Source: Deltaproteobacteria bacterium
Lineage (GTDB): Bacteria; Desulfobacterota; Syntrophorhabdia; Syntrophorhabdales; Syntrophorhabdaceae
Direction of reading: 5' to 3'
NCBI GenBank assembly: GCA_022711595.1
Contig: JAKLET010000007.1
Location: 58,878-122,877 of the forward strand
DNA: 64,000 nucleotides
In this document: piece after piece, positions 17,402 through 26,281 of the stretch
Numbering within the stretch: position 1 is the first letter of the stretch
Layout: every line of letters begins with the position of its first letter
Program-made: the position numbers and the translations under genes
Notes under the pieces: generated by a model
The model's input: the letters and a program-made list of their open reading frames with translations, nothing else
What the model was told of the DNA's origin: nothing
The model's database searches: none

Positions 17402-18445
17402 CTAAACCTGTATGCTCCATGGCAGAGGCAGGAAGAGCTTTTCAAAAAGGCTGAAAGCGTAGCGGTCCGTCATGCCTGCTATGAGATCGCAGACGCATGT
17501 GGACGGATCGTCGTAAAGATCTTTAAGCTCCGTTTCGTCGAGGAAGGCGTCCTGATGTTTCATGAAATAATCGTAAAGGTCCTCGATGATCCGTGAACAT
17601 TTGATGAAATCGGAGTGGACGATGGGACTGTCATAGACCCTCTCATAGAGGAAATCCCTCAGCTCTATGATGCCGGCTTCAAGCTCCCCGCTGAAGGTGA
17701 GCTCCATTTTTGTATTTTCCAATGTTTTTGAAATGACCCCCCTGACCATGGTATCGATGCGGTCAGACACACTTCGGCCGAGGCGGTCCCGAAGGTGCCC
17801 GGGGATGTCCTCTTCCGTTATTACATTGCCGCGTATGGCATCGTCTATATCGTGGTTAAGATACGCGATGACGTCAGCGATGCGGACCACTTCCGCCTCT
17901 TTTGTGAGAGGTTTTTCATCATCGTCGCGGATAATAATATCGCCCTTGCCCTTGGAGTGTTTCACAATACCGTCGCGGACCTCATGAGTAAGATTGAGGC
18001 CGATGCCGTCCTTTTCGAGGATATCAACAACTCTGAGGCTCTGTTCGTAATGCCTGAATCCGCCGGGATGGAGGGTGTTCAGGACTGCCTCGCCGGAATG
18101 GCCGAATGGTGTATGACCCAGATCATGCCCAAGAGATATGGCTTCAACAAGGTCTTCATTGAGCGCGAGGGCGCGGGCGATGGTCCTGGCGATTTGGGAT
18201 ACCTCCAGCGTATGGGTGAGTCTCGTGCGGTAATGATCGCCCGTTGGCGTGAGAAAGACCTGTGTCTTGTGCTTGAGCCTCCGGAAAGATTTGCTGTGTG
18301 TTATCCTGTCCCTGTCATGCTGGAAGGCGGGACGTATATCGCACTCCGGCTCTTCACGCATTCGTCCGCGTGTAGCGATGCTCTTCTGTGCAAAGGGGGA
18401 AAGCATGTGCCCTTCGCGTTCTTCAAGTCTTTCGCGGATATTCAT
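17402..18445 (-). CDS. dGTPase-like HD-domain triphosphohydrolase
   Basis: A 347-residue HD-superfamily enzyme. The family opening 'HSKSFRRLKHKTQVFL', the metal motif 'TRLTHTLEVSQIARTIAR' and the HD pair in 'SLGHDLGHTPFGHSGE' are all present. Members hydrolyse dNTPs to nucleosides and triphosphate; the length is that of the type II dGTPase-like proteins rather than E. coli Dgt (about 500). The role is dNTP pool control. It starts at 18445 and its promoter region carries nonad repeats. Confidence 0.88.
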   Translation of the reverse strand: MNIRERLEEREGHMLSPFAQKSIATRGRMREEPECDIRPAFQHDRDRITHSKSFRRLKHKTQVFLTPTGDHYRTRLTHTLEVSQIARTIARALALNEDLVEAISLGHDLGHTPFGHSGEAVLNTLHPGGFRHYEQSLRVVDILEKDGIGLNLTHEVRDGIVKHSKGKGDIIIRDDDEKPLTKEAEVVRIADVIAYLNHDIDDAIRGNVITEEDIPGHLRDRLGRSVSDRIDTMVRGVISKTLENTKMELTFSGELEAGIIELRDFLYERVYDSPIVHSDFIKCSRIIEDLYDYFMKHQDAFLDETELKDLYDDPSTCVCDLIAGMTDRYAFSLFEKLFLPLPWSIQV

Positions 18446-18514
18446 TCGACGCTTACCAACCTCCTAATGTAGCATAAACACGTAACGATTTCAATGGAGT
18501 GAAGAGGACCAAGA

Positions 18515-18735
18515 GGTTTCAGCCGTTCCAGCAGTTTCAGCCGTTCCAGTGATAAAGGCTGAGGGCAATATAACAATCCCAGCCATTTCAATGGCTTTTG
18601 GTGCCCGGATGCCATGGAAAAAGGCGAAAAATGACAAAAGACCTGTTACGTGCCTGTTTTTTGAGCAAGCGCCGGGTCAATCTTTAACTTTTGTACCGGA
18701 ACTTTTGAAACGGCTGAAATTGTTGAAGCCGTTTT
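18515..18735. repeat. Class E nonad arms in the divergent dGTPase / phosphofructokinase gap
   Basis: Left array 18515-18550 has four nine-base units (GGTTTCAGC, CGTTCCAGC, AGTTTCAGC, CGTTCCAGT). Right array 18703-18733 has TTTTGAAAC, GGCTGAAAT, TGTTGAAGC. TTTCAGCCGTT in the left array pairs with AACGGCTGAAA in the right. The right array also contains the small stem AAACGGCT/AGCCGTTT followed by eight T, a terminator-like end reading plus. The 390-base gap holds no gene I can support apart from the promoter at 18748. Confidence 0.65.
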
Positions 18736-18747
18736 TTTTACGTTTTC

Positions 18748-18776
18748 TTGACAACATCCTGTTTCAACGCTATAGA
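18748..18776 (+). promoter_or_regulatory. Promoter of the phosphofructokinase gene
   Basis: TTGACA at 18748-18753 is a perfect -35, and TATAGA at 18771-18776 is a four-of-six -10 with exactly 17 bases between. The gene starts 60 bases further on, after a GGGAGG ribosome site. Confidence 0.6.
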
Positions 18777-18835
18777 GAACAATATGGTTCCATCACGGAC
18801 GCGGTACCAGGGGCCGCGATAAAAAGGGAGGTACC

Positions 18836-20008
18836 ATGATGTCAAAGGGGAAGCGGGTAGCCATACTTACGGGCGGCGGGGATGTGCCGGGTCTCAATGT
18901 GGCAATTAAGGCGGTTGTTGTCCGTGCCGCGTTGAATGACATCGAAGTGATAGGCGTCCGCAGGGGCTGGTTGGGTCTTCTGCACATCGATCCTGACGAT
19001 CCGGCCACTGCGAAGAATTTCACGATGCCTCTCAACGTAGATAATGTGCGCACCATCGATCGTACAGGCGGAACCATCCTCCATACATCAAGGACGAACC
19101 CGGGCAATGTCGGTTCCGATGAAGTGCCCGGTTTTGTCGCAGGGACAGACCGCATAGAAACCAGCGGTGGAAAGACCGACTGCACGAAGCATGTACTGAA
19201 AGTTCTCGAGCATCTTGGGATAGATGCCGTCATCCCCATCGGAGGCGACGATACGTTAAGCTATGCCTGCAGGCTCAACAGGGAGGGTGTCCAGATCATC
19301 GCCATTCCGAAGACCATGGACAACGACGTCTTCGGGACCGATTTCTGCATCGGTTTTTCAACGGCCGTTACCCGATCCGTTGACGCCATAAACGCACTGC
19401 GCACAACCACGGGTTCACACGAGCGCATTTGCGTGGTGGAACTTTTCGGCAGGAACTCCGGCGAAACATCTCTTATAGCGGCTTACCTGGCCGATGTCGA
19501 CCGGGCCGTCATATCCGAGGTGCCATTCGATACACAGAGGCTTATCGATTTCCTCATTGCCGACAGGTCGAGGAACCCTTCAAACTATGCTATCATGACC
19601 ATCTCCGAGGGCGCCCATCCGGTGGGCGGGACAATAAGGGAAAGCGGCAGGGAGGACGCCTACGGCCACAAGAAGCTCGGAGGGGTGGGCTTTGCCATTT
19701 CACAGGAGATTAAGGAGCAGACGGGGATCAATGTGATCTATCAGCAGCTTGCTTACATGATGCGCTCGGGGGCGCCGGATTCCCTGGACAGGATGGTCGC
19801 CGTTTCATACGGAAGTCTTGCCCTCGATCAGATCGTCATGGGCAACAGGGGGCGCATGGTGGCCCTCCAGCAGGCGGTATACACGACAGTACCCCTCGAT
19901 ATGGTAATTGCGGCGAAAAAGCGGGTGGATGTGACCGCCCTGTACGATGTAGAGAATTACCGCCCGAAGGTTCGCGATACGCTGGGTAAACCGATGTTCC
20001 TGTATTAA
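18836..20008 (+). CDS. 6-phosphofructokinase with pyrophosphate-type active site
   Basis: A 390-residue PfkA-superfamily enzyme. The phosphoryl-donor loop is 'GGGDVPGLN' (13-21). At the position of E. coli Gly104 it has Asp139 ('PIGGDDT'), and at Gly124 it has Lys159 ('PKTMDND'). Asp with Lys is the pattern of pyrophosphate-dependent enzymes, while ATP enzymes have Gly at the first site. So it probably uses pyrophosphate and runs reversibly between fructose 6-phosphate and the bisphosphate. Catalytic Asp162 is present. Two adjacent ATG codons follow a GGGAGG site. Confidence 0.85.
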   Translation: MMSKGKRVAILTGGGDVPGLNVAIKAVVVRAALNDIEVIGVRRGWLGLLHIDPDDPATAKNFTMPLNVDNVRTIDRTGGTILHTSRTNPGNVGSDEVPGFVAGTDRIETSGGKTDCTKHVLKVLEHLGIDAVIPIGGDDTLSYACRLNREGVQIIAIPKTMDNDVFGTDFCIGFSTAVTRSVDAINALRTTTGSHERICVVELFGRNSGETSLIAAYLADVDRAVISEVPFDTQRLIDFLIADRSRNPSNYAIMTISEGAHPVGGTIRESGREDAYGHKKLGGVGFAISQEIKEQTGINVIYQQLAYMMRSGAPDSLDRMVAVSYGSLALDQIVMGNRGRMVALQQAVYTTVPLDMVIAAKKRVDVTALYDVENYRPKVRDTLGKPMFLY

Positions 20009-20015
20009 AAAAATC

Positions 20016-20168
20016 AGGTGATGGGTGATAGGTTATGGTGATAGGAAGACTGTTTCAGCCGTTTCGACTGCTCCAGCCGTTCCAGTGCTCTATAAACTGT
20101 GAGGCGTAAGGCGTAAGGGGTTAATGATTATGAAGCACTTCACGCTTTACGCCTGGCGCCTTACGGCC
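20016..20168. repeat. Composite repeat block: class A heptads, class E nonads, class B heptad hairpin
   Basis: Three arrays follow the phosphofructokinase stop. Bases 20016-20045 are heptads (AGGTGAT, GGGTGAT, AGGTTAT). Bases 20052-20088 are nonads (GTTTCAGCC, GTTTCGACT, GCTCCAGCC, GTTCCAGTG). Bases 20099-20122 are heptads (GTGAGGC, GTAAGGC, GTAAGGG), with complementary heptads at 20138-20168 (CTTCACG, CTTTACG, CCTTACG). The last pair makes a hairpin with a loop of about 15 bases. Confidence 0.75.
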
Positions 20169-20236
20169 TTCTGTTTGACCTTTGAGGATAAAAAGTGGCA
20201 GAATTATTGTGCAGTTCATTTTGATCGGGAGGGGTC

Positions 20237-20563
20237 ATGGCACTCATAGACGACATCAGGAAAAGGACCGAGGAAGGGTTAAAGACGCTTAAAGAGACAG
20301 CTCAGGATATCGCCTTCAACGTGGAGAAACAGGCCATGATAGGCAAGAGGAGGTATCTCGATGTCACAAGGCTCCAACGCTCCATACAGAAGGTCCACTC
20401 AGAGATAGGTGAATATGTTTACGATCAGCTCACATCTGACAAGAACATTTCAAGGGACGACCCCTTCATCAAGGACCGAATCACTTCCATTACGCGGATG
20501 CGTCTTACAATAAAAGATATAGAGGAAGAGATCGCGCAGCTGGAAGGCAGGAAAAAACCATGA
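20237..20563 (+). CDS. Hypothetical small helical protein
   Basis: A 108-residue, highly charged protein with no signal peptide or membrane segment. It is almost entirely predicted helix, with heptad-like hydrophobic spacing in the first half and in 'RMRLTIKDIEEEIAQLEG' at the end, so a coiled-coil pair is likely. The GATCGGGAGGGG before the ATG is a good ribosome site. I recognise no family. The unannotated 17-codon frame overlapping its stop (20560-20613) is too short to support. Confidence 0.65.
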   Translation: MALIDDIRKRTEEGLKTLKETAQDIAFNVEKQAMIGKRRYLDVTRLQRSIQKVHSEIGEYVYDQLTSDKNISRDDPFIKDRITSITRMRLTIKDIEEEIAQLEGRKKP

Positions 20564-20631
20564 CAGGAAAGAAAATGGCCAAAAAAGAAACGCCCCGTCA
20601 GTTTGGTCATTGAGATTAGGCCACTATCTTC

Positions 20632-21216
20632 TTAATTGTTTGTTGATGCCTGTTTGTTGGTTATTTTCTTCTGGAGTAATCCGACGAGTTCGTTCATCTC
20701 ATCCGTGCCGTAAAAGACTTCTGCCGGCAGCCAGTTAACAGTGCCGTCAATGAAGTTCAGATGGATCCCTTTTTTCGTCTTTTTATATTCGATGAGCTCC
20801 GGCCACAGTCTCTTCAGTTCGTGGTGCCTGGAGCGCACAATGATATTGTTTTCGTTGAAGGACAGTGATACTTTTATTTCCTGCCTGGCGGCGGCCCCGG
20901 CCTTTCGTTTTTCACTCTCCGGTTTGGCAATAAAGAACCAGATGATCGAAAAGCCCGTGATAAGCAAGACAATCGTCAAAAAGCTGACATTTTTGCTGAA
21001 AAGCCCCATCAGGCCTATCATGAGAAAGAAGATACCCGCGGAGCTTACAATAAACCGTTTTGCGGGGCGCATCTCGCTGTGCGCGGGCAGACCTTCTTTG
21101 TGCGTCTCCACCAGACTTTTTGTTTTTTCCGGATCGTTAAATTTATATACCTCTGAGAGCGGTATCTGGAAGACCAGTTCCTTTTCATTCCCTTTCCGGA
21201 CCGCAATTTCGTGCAT
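20632..21216 (-). CDS. Membrane protein with a YcxB-like C-terminal domain
   Basis: A 194-residue protein with an N-terminal beta-rich part (about 1-55), two adjacent membrane segments (about 57-95) and a cytoplasmic C-terminal half. That half, with 'RSRHHELKRLWPELIEYKKT' and 'HLNFIDGTVNWLPAEVF', resembles the YcxB-like domain of small membrane proteins of unknown function. It is convergent with the preceding small gene. No function can be assigned. Confidence 0.6.
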   Translation of the reverse strand: MHEIAVRKGNEKELVFQIPLSEVYKFNDPEKTKSLVETHKEGLPAHSEMRPAKRFIVSSAGIFFLMIGLMGLFSKNVSFLTIVLLITGFSIIWFFIAKPESEKRKAGAAARQEIKVSLSFNENNIIVRSRHHELKRLWPELIEYKKTKKGIHLNFIDGTVNWLPAEVFYGTDEMNELVGLLQKKITNKQASTNN

Positions 21217-21340
21217 GCATTTATTCTATTGACTATAATTATGAATTGCAAACGGAAATATCACATCGGGCCTTACAAAATTTTGCTTGAATGCTATACT
21301 TGCATAATGGGGGAGATTGCGGGCTAAAGGGAGAGAATGT

Positions 21341-24300
21341 ATGTTCGGTCTCCTGAAGGACCTGAAACTCAATATTAAAATATCGATCCTGGGGGCGGGC
21401 AGTGTTCTGATAACGGCAGCCGCCCTTGTAGCGCTTGCCGTGTGGCAGAGCGGTCAGTACAACGAACTTGCCCAGAGGGAAGTGGACCGATTGATCGATG
21501 CCGACCTGGACCACATTACTCAGGGTGCCTACAATCTTGTCCGGACTGAGGATGAGGCCGTTCAGGAACAGATGATGAAAAATCTCAACGTGATGCGCCA
21601 TATACTTGCAGGCAATGGCGGTGCAGGCCTTTCCCGGGAAACCGTGGAGTGGACGGCAGTCAACCAGTTCACTGGCGAACGCCTGAAGATCAGGCTGCCC
21701 GGGATGCTGGTAGGTGATAAATGGATCGGGCAGAATGCGGATCCGGCCGTTGAAACCGCCGTGGTCGATAAAGTGGCAAAGCTTGTCGGCGATACCGCCA
21801 CGATCTTCCAGCGAATGAACACGAAAGGCGACATGCTTCGCGTGGCAACGACAGTTAAAGACTCGCGGGGAAGGCGCGCCATAGGGACGTATATACCTGC
21901 CGTCAACACTGACGGGAACCCTAACCCGGTCACGGACGCCGTGCTGCAGGGCAGGACCTATCACGGCCGCGCTTACGTGGTGAACGCCTGGTACCTGACC
22001 GCGTACGAACCCCTCCGGGACAGGGCCGGCAACCTGGTGGGAATGACGTATGTGGGTGTGGAACAGAAGAGCGTCGAGTTGCGGATACGCCATGCCATTC
22101 AGCAGATAAAGGTCGGAAAAACAGGGTATGTCTACGTCCTCGGCGGCAAGGGTGAGGACCGCGGCCGTTACATCATATCCCAGAAAGGGGAGAGGGATGA
22201 CGAGAATATCTGGGACAACAGGGACAGCGACGGCAGGTATGTTATTCAGGAGATCATCAAGAAGGCCACTGCCCTGAAACCCGGAGAGATGGCCACCGAG
22301 CGTTACCGCTGGCAGAACCCCGGCGAGAATGAACCCAGGTGGAAAGTGGCCCGTCTTGCCTATTATGCCCCCTGGGACTGGGTGATCGGGACCGGTGTCC
22401 ATGAGGATGAGCTCCAGAGCTATCGTGCCATCCTGAGCGGCGGAAGGAACCGGATGACCAGGACTATGGGAATGGCCGGCATAATGATCACGCTCTTTAT
22501 CGGGCTTTTGGGCATTTTTGTTGCCTGGACGATCACACGCCATGTCAGGCAGATGACGAAAGCAGCGCAAACGATCATTGACGGCGGCCTGAGCCAACTG
22601 GTAGAAGTCGGTTCGCGTGATGAAATAGGCATTCTTGCACAAACGTTTAACCTCATGACGGAAAGACTCAGAGAGACCATGGAGGGATTGCGTGAAAGCG
22701 AGAAGAAATACAGGGGGATCTTCGAGAACGCCATCGAAGGTCTCTTTCAAACCACATTTGAAGGGAAACTTATAAATGCCAATCCTTCCATGGCCCGTAT
22801 CCTGGGGTACAATTCACCCGATGAATTGATGACAAGCATAAGCGATCTGCGAAAACAGGTCTATGTCCGTGGAGAGGACCGTGATGAGATCCTGTCTGCG
22901 ATCCGGGAACACGGGGAGGTCCTCGGGTACGAGTGCCAGTATTACTGCAAGAACGGACAAAAAATATGGGTTTCGATCAGCGCGCGCGTGGCGCTCGATC
23001 AGGAAGGCAGACCGGTCATTATTGAAGGTTTTCTGACCGCCATAAGCGACCGCAAAGAGGCGGAGGAGGCGCTTCGCCTCAGTGAGGAAAAATATCGAAG
23101 CATATTCGAGAACGCCCTGGAGGGAATATTCCAGTCAATACCGGATGGAAGTTTTTTAAGTGTCAATCCCGCCGCGGTCAGGATGTACGGGTATGACTCG
23201 GAGGAAGAAATGATCCGGTCCATTACCGACATAGGGCACCAGATATTCGTCGATGCGGGAGATTGGCAAAGACTGAGGGAATTGCTTGGGGCGCGTGGGG
23301 TGGTGGAAAGTTTTGAGGTTGAACACTACCGCAAGGACGAAAGCAGGATCTGGGTTTCGATAAACTCCCGGGTGGTTCGCGACGCAACGGGCGAAATAAC
23401 CCATTATGAAAGCTCATCTGTGGATATCACGGAACGAAAGCGTCTTGAATCCCGGCTCCTCCAGTCACAGAAAATGGAGGCGATCGGTACTCTCGCCGGC
23501 GGTATCGCCCATGATTTCAATAATATCCTTTCAGTCCTGACAGGGTACGGAACACTTTTGCAGATGACATTAAAAGAGGACGATCCTCTTCAGGCGTATG
23601 TCGATCACATTCTCACCTCTTCGCAGAAGGCTGTTAACCTGACGGCGAGCCTGCTCACCTTCAGCAGGCTCCAGCCGGTGCGCCTCAACCCGGTCAATGT
23701 GAACGAAACCATCAGGGGGACAGAAAAGCTTTTAAAGAGGCTCATCACCGAGGATATCACGCTGAAGACCCATCTTGCATCTGAAGATCTGGTGGTGATG
23801 GCGGATACGACCCAGATAGACCAGATATTGTTCAATCTTGCCACCAACGCCAGGGATGCCATGCCCGGCGGCGGAAAACTTACCATCGAAACGGAGCTTG
23901 TGGAGATTGACATTGAATTTGCACAGGTCCACGGATTGGACAAACCCGGAAAATATGTGCTCCTGTCCGTTTCAGATACGGGTTCAGGCATAGACGGACA
24001 TACGAAGGAACACATCTTCGATCCCTTCTTTACCACCAAGGAGTCAGGCAGAGGGACAGGCCTGGGCCTTTCAACTGTGTACGGGATCGTCAAACAGCAC
24101 GAAGGGTATATAAATGTGTACAGCGAAAAGGACATGGGCACGACCTTCCATATATACCTTCCCGCGATATCCGCGGTGGTGGAGGAAGAGACCGCGGCCG
24201 TGCAGCGTGTGAAGGGAGGCACCGAAACGATCCTTGTCGCAGATGATGATACCGATGTAAGACGTCTCATAAAAGACGTATTGGCAAAATACGGATATAA

Positions 24301-24586
24301 CGTGCTTGAAGCCGTTGATGGCGAGGATGCGATAGAGAAGTTCAGGCAGCTCGGAAACGTGGACCTTCTTGTCATTGACTCGGTTATGCCGAAAAAGAAC
24401 GGCAGGGAGGTCTATGAGGAGATAAGCAGGACCAGCCCCGGGATAAAGGTTCTCTTTATCAGTGGTTACACGCGAGACGTTATTCTTGACAAAGGCATCG
24501 AAGAGGGCGATTTCGACTTCCTCTCGAAGCCCTTGTCACCAAACACATTTCTCCATATGGTAAGGGAGATACTGGACAGGCCCTGA
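21341..24586 (+). CDS. Hybrid sensor histidine kinase: periplasmic Cache, HAMP, two PAS, kinase, receiver
   Basis: A 1081-residue membrane kinase. The first membrane segment is at about 15-36, a large periplasmic Cache-type sensor runs 38-370, the second membrane segment is 378-398, HAMP 400-452, PAS domains about 455-573 and 582-700, the phosphoacceptor His724 in 'GGIAHDFNNILSVLTGYG', and the ATPase has N box 'NLATNARDAMPGGG' and G2 'GRGTGLGLS'. A C-terminal receiver (about 962-1081) has Asp1013 in 'LLVIDSVMP'. The start is placed at 21341 after AAGGGAG; the upstream in-frame TTG lacks one. No partner regulator lies adjacent. Cache sensors bind small organic ligands; which one is unknown. 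Confidence 0.9.
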   Translation: MFGLLKDLKLNIKISILGAGSVLITAAALVALAVWQSGQYNELAQREVDRLIDADLDHITQGAYNLVRTEDEAVQEQMMKNLNVMRHILAGNGGAGLSRETVEWTAVNQFTGERLKIRLPGMLVGDKWIGQNADPAVETAVVDKVAKLVGDTATIFQRMNTKGDMLRVATTVKDSRGRRAIGTYIPAVNTDGNPNPVTDAVLQGRTYHGRAYVVNAWYLTAYEPLRDRAGNLVGMTYVGVEQKSVELRIRHAIQQIKVGKTGYVYVLGGKGEDRGRYIISQKGERDDENIWDNRDSDGRYVIQEIIKKATALKPGEMATERYRWQNPGENEPRWKVARLAYYAPWDWVIGTGVHEDELQSYRAILSGGRNRMTRTMGMAGIMITLFIGLLGIFVAWTITRHVRQMTKAAQTIIDGGLSQLVEVGSRDEIGILAQTFNLMTERLRETMEGLRESEKKYRGIFENAIEGLFQTTFEGKLINANPSMARILGYNSPDELMTSISDLRKQVYVRGEDRDEILSAIREHGEVLGYECQYYCKNGQKIWVSISARVALDQEGRPVIIEGFLTAISDRKEAEEALRLSEEKYRSIFENALEGIFQSIPDGSFLSVNPAAVRMYGYDSEEEMIRSITDIGHQIFVDAGDWQRLRELLGARGVVESFEVEHYRKDESRIWVSINSRVVRDATGEITHYESSSVDITERKRLESRLLQSQKMEAIGTLAGGIAHDFNNILSVLTGYGTLLQMTLKEDDPLQAYVDHILTSSQKAVNLTASLLTFSRLQPVRLNPVNVNETIRGTEKLLKRLITEDITLKTHLASEDLVVMADTTQIDQILFNLATNARDAMPGGGKLTIETELVEIDIEFAQVHGLDKPGKYVLLSVSDTGSGIDGHTKEHIFDPFFTTKESGRGTGLGLSTVYGIVKQHEGYINVYSEKDMGTTFHIYLPAISAVVEEETAAVQRVKGGTETILVADDDTDVRRLIKDVLAKYGYNVLEAVDGEDAIEKFRQLGNVDLLVIDSVMPKKNGREVYEEISRTSPGIKVLFISGYTRDVILDKGIEEGDFDFLSKPLSPNTFLHMVREILDRP

Positions 24587-24589
24587 AGA

Positions 24590-24778
24590 GGCGGTTTGAA
24601 CCGCCTGAACCGTTCGAACCGCTTGAACGTAAAAGGCAAATGAGGCGGGTGTCGGGTGGACCGGTTTATCCGGTTTCTTCGGTTTATTTAGTTTCTTTAG
24701 TTAAAAATATTCATCACCAGAGAAACCAGACAAACCAAAGAAACCATACAAACCGGCCCCCATCACCCATGACCCGTC
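24590..24778. repeat. Nested repeat element: class E nonads, then heptad arms enclosing class D nonad arms
   Basis: Bases 24594-24629 hold four class E nonads (GGTTTGAAC, CGCCTGAAC, CGTTCGAAC, CGCTTGAAC), with a small stem GGCGGTT/AACCGCC right after the kinase stop. Then come left heptads 24642-24659 (GGCGGGT, GTCGGGT), left nonads 24661-24702 (CCGGTTTAT, CCGGTTTCT, TCGGTTTAT), right nonads 24716-24756 (ACCAGAGAA, ACCAGACAA, ACCAAAGAA, ACCATACAA) and right heptads 24757-24776 (CCCATCA, CCCATGA). The outer heptads pair and the inner nonads pair, so the fold is nested. Confidence 0.8.
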
Positions 24779-25795
24779 TTAGAGATACTTCTTTATCAGT
24801 GCTTCGGCGATCTGGACGGCGTTCAGGGCCGCGCCTTTCCTGATGTTGTCTGCCACGATCCACATGTTGAGGCCGTATTTGACCGTATCGTCAACCCTGA
24901 TCCTACCAACATAGGTGTCATCTTTCCCGGCTGCGTCTATGGCAAGCGGATATTTGTTCTTTTTTGGATCGTCTATGAGCTTTACGCCGGGAGCCTTTTT
25001 AAGAAGCTTGCGCGCCATATCGGGGGTCAGTTCACGCTCGAACTCGACGTTCACCGATTCAGAATGCCCGTAGAAGACGGGGACCCTCACCGTTGTTGCG
25101 GTGACGGCAATGGAATCGTCCTCCAGGATCTTCTTGGTTTCGTTGACCATCTTCATCTCTTCCTTGGTATAGCCGCTGTCGAGAAAGCTGTCGATATGCG
25201 GCAGGCAGTTAAAGGCGATCTGATGAGGATAGACCTTCTTTTCGATGGTCTTCATATTGTATATCGCGAGCACCTGTCCTTCCAGTTCCTTGATGGCCTT
25301 CTGACCCGTGCCCGATACTGCCTGGTACGTGGAAACGACGATCCTCTTGATCTTTGCCGCGTCGTGGAGCGGTTTCAACGCCACTACCATCTGTATCGTA
25401 GAGCAGTTCGGGTTGGAGATTATACCCCTCTTTGTGTGCTGTGCAATAGCGTGTTCATTCACCTCGGGGACGACCAGGGGGATGTCCGGTTCCATCCTGA
25501 AGGCGCTCGTGTTGTCGATGACGACGCAGCCGCTTGCCGCGGCTATGGGTGCGAACTTAAGGCTCACCGATCCGCCAGGTGAAAAAAGACCGATGTCAAT
25601 GTCTTTGAAAGAATCCTCTTTCAGTTCCTGCACCCCGATATCTTCTCCGTGGAAAGTTATTGTCTTGCCCACGCTCCGCGAGGAAGCGAGAAGAGTCAGG
25701 TTTTTGACTGGGAATTTCCGTTCCTCGAGGACTTTTACCATTTCATTTCCGACCGCGCCGGTGGCCCCGGCGACTGCAACGTTGTACTGTTTCAT
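24779..25795 (-). CDS. asd: Aspartate-semialdehyde dehydrogenase
   Basis: A 338-residue NADPH enzyme that reduces aspartyl phosphate to the semialdehyde for lysine, threonine and methionine synthesis. The nucleotide-binding start is 'VAVAGATGAVGNEMVKVL' and the catalytic Cys131 is in 'NPNCSTIQMV'; an active-site His is in 'YGHSESVN'. It starts at the base next to the leuD stop, so it is translated as part of the leu operon. Asd next to leuCD without leuB is common in this kind of operon, but leuB is missing here. Confidence 0.95.
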   Translation of the reverse strand: MKQYNVAVAGATGAVGNEMVKVLEERKFPVKNLTLLASSRSVGKTITFHGEDIGVQELKEDSFKDIDIGLFSPGGSVSLKFAPIAAASGCVVIDNTSAFRMEPDIPLVVPEVNEHAIAQHTKRGIISNPNCSTIQMVVALKPLHDAAKIKRIVVSTYQAVSGTGQKAIKELEGQVLAIYNMKTIEKKVYPHQIAFNCLPHIDSFLDSGYTKEEMKMVNETKKILEDDSIAVTATTVRVPVFYGHSESVNVEFERELTPDMARKLLKKAPGVKLIDDPKKNKYPLAIDAAGKDDTYVGRIRVDDTVKYGLNMWIVADNIRKGAALNAVQIAEALIKKYL

Positions 25796-26281
25796 TTAGC
25801 CCTCCAGCTTTTTCTTGAGATAGTTTATCAGCCCGCCCTCATTGATGAGCTCTACCATGAAGGGCGGAATGGGTTTTGCCTTCACTTCATTACCGCCGCA
25901 CCGGATGATGCCGGTTGCGACGTCGACATCGATCTCGTCACCATCATGTACGAGGTCATAAATATCCGCTTCAAGGAGCGCAAGACCTTTGTTGAAGGCA
26001 TTGCGGTAGAAGATACGGGCGAAGGTCTTCGCGATGACGAGCGGTATGCCGAGCGCAGTGATGGCGATGGGTGCGTGTTCACGTGATGAGCCGCAGCCGA
26101 AATTGGTGCCTGAAACGATAATATCACCGGCTTTTACCTTTTTTGGAAAATCAGGCGCGAGAGGTTCCATGCAATGCTCCCCAAGGACCTTCGGATCCGT
26201 GTGGGCGAGGTATTTCGCGGGTATGATGATATCGGTGTCTATGTTATCGCCGAATTTCCAGATCTTTCCCTGTAAGATCAT
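25796..26281 (-). CDS. leuD: 3-isopropylmalate dehydratase, small subunit
   Basis: A 161-residue swivel-domain subunit that completes the isomerase with LeuC. Family features '[15 protein letters not shown]' (near 8) and '[17 protein letters not shown]' (near 55) are clear. I start it at 26281 (MILQGKIW); the open frame extends much further upstream through leuC and is not coding there. The start overlaps the leuC stop by ATGA. Length fits the bacterial/archaeal short LeuD type. Confidence 0.93.
   Translation of the reverse strand: MILQGKIWKFGDNIDTDIIIPAKYLAHTDPKVLGEHCMEPLAPDFPKKVKAGDIIVSGTNFGCGSSREHAPIAITALGIPLVIAKTFARIFYRNAFNKGLALLEADIYDLVHDGDEIDVDVATGIIRCGGNEVKAKPIPPFMVELINEGGLINYLKKKLEG

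Noticed and set aside
18549..18839. Open frame of 96 codons in the phosphofructokinase promoter gap
   Set aside because: It runs through the repeats and promoter and resembles no protein family.
20560..20613. 17-codon frame overlapping the stop of the small helical gene
   Set aside because: Too short, no ribosome site apart from the overlap and no known family.
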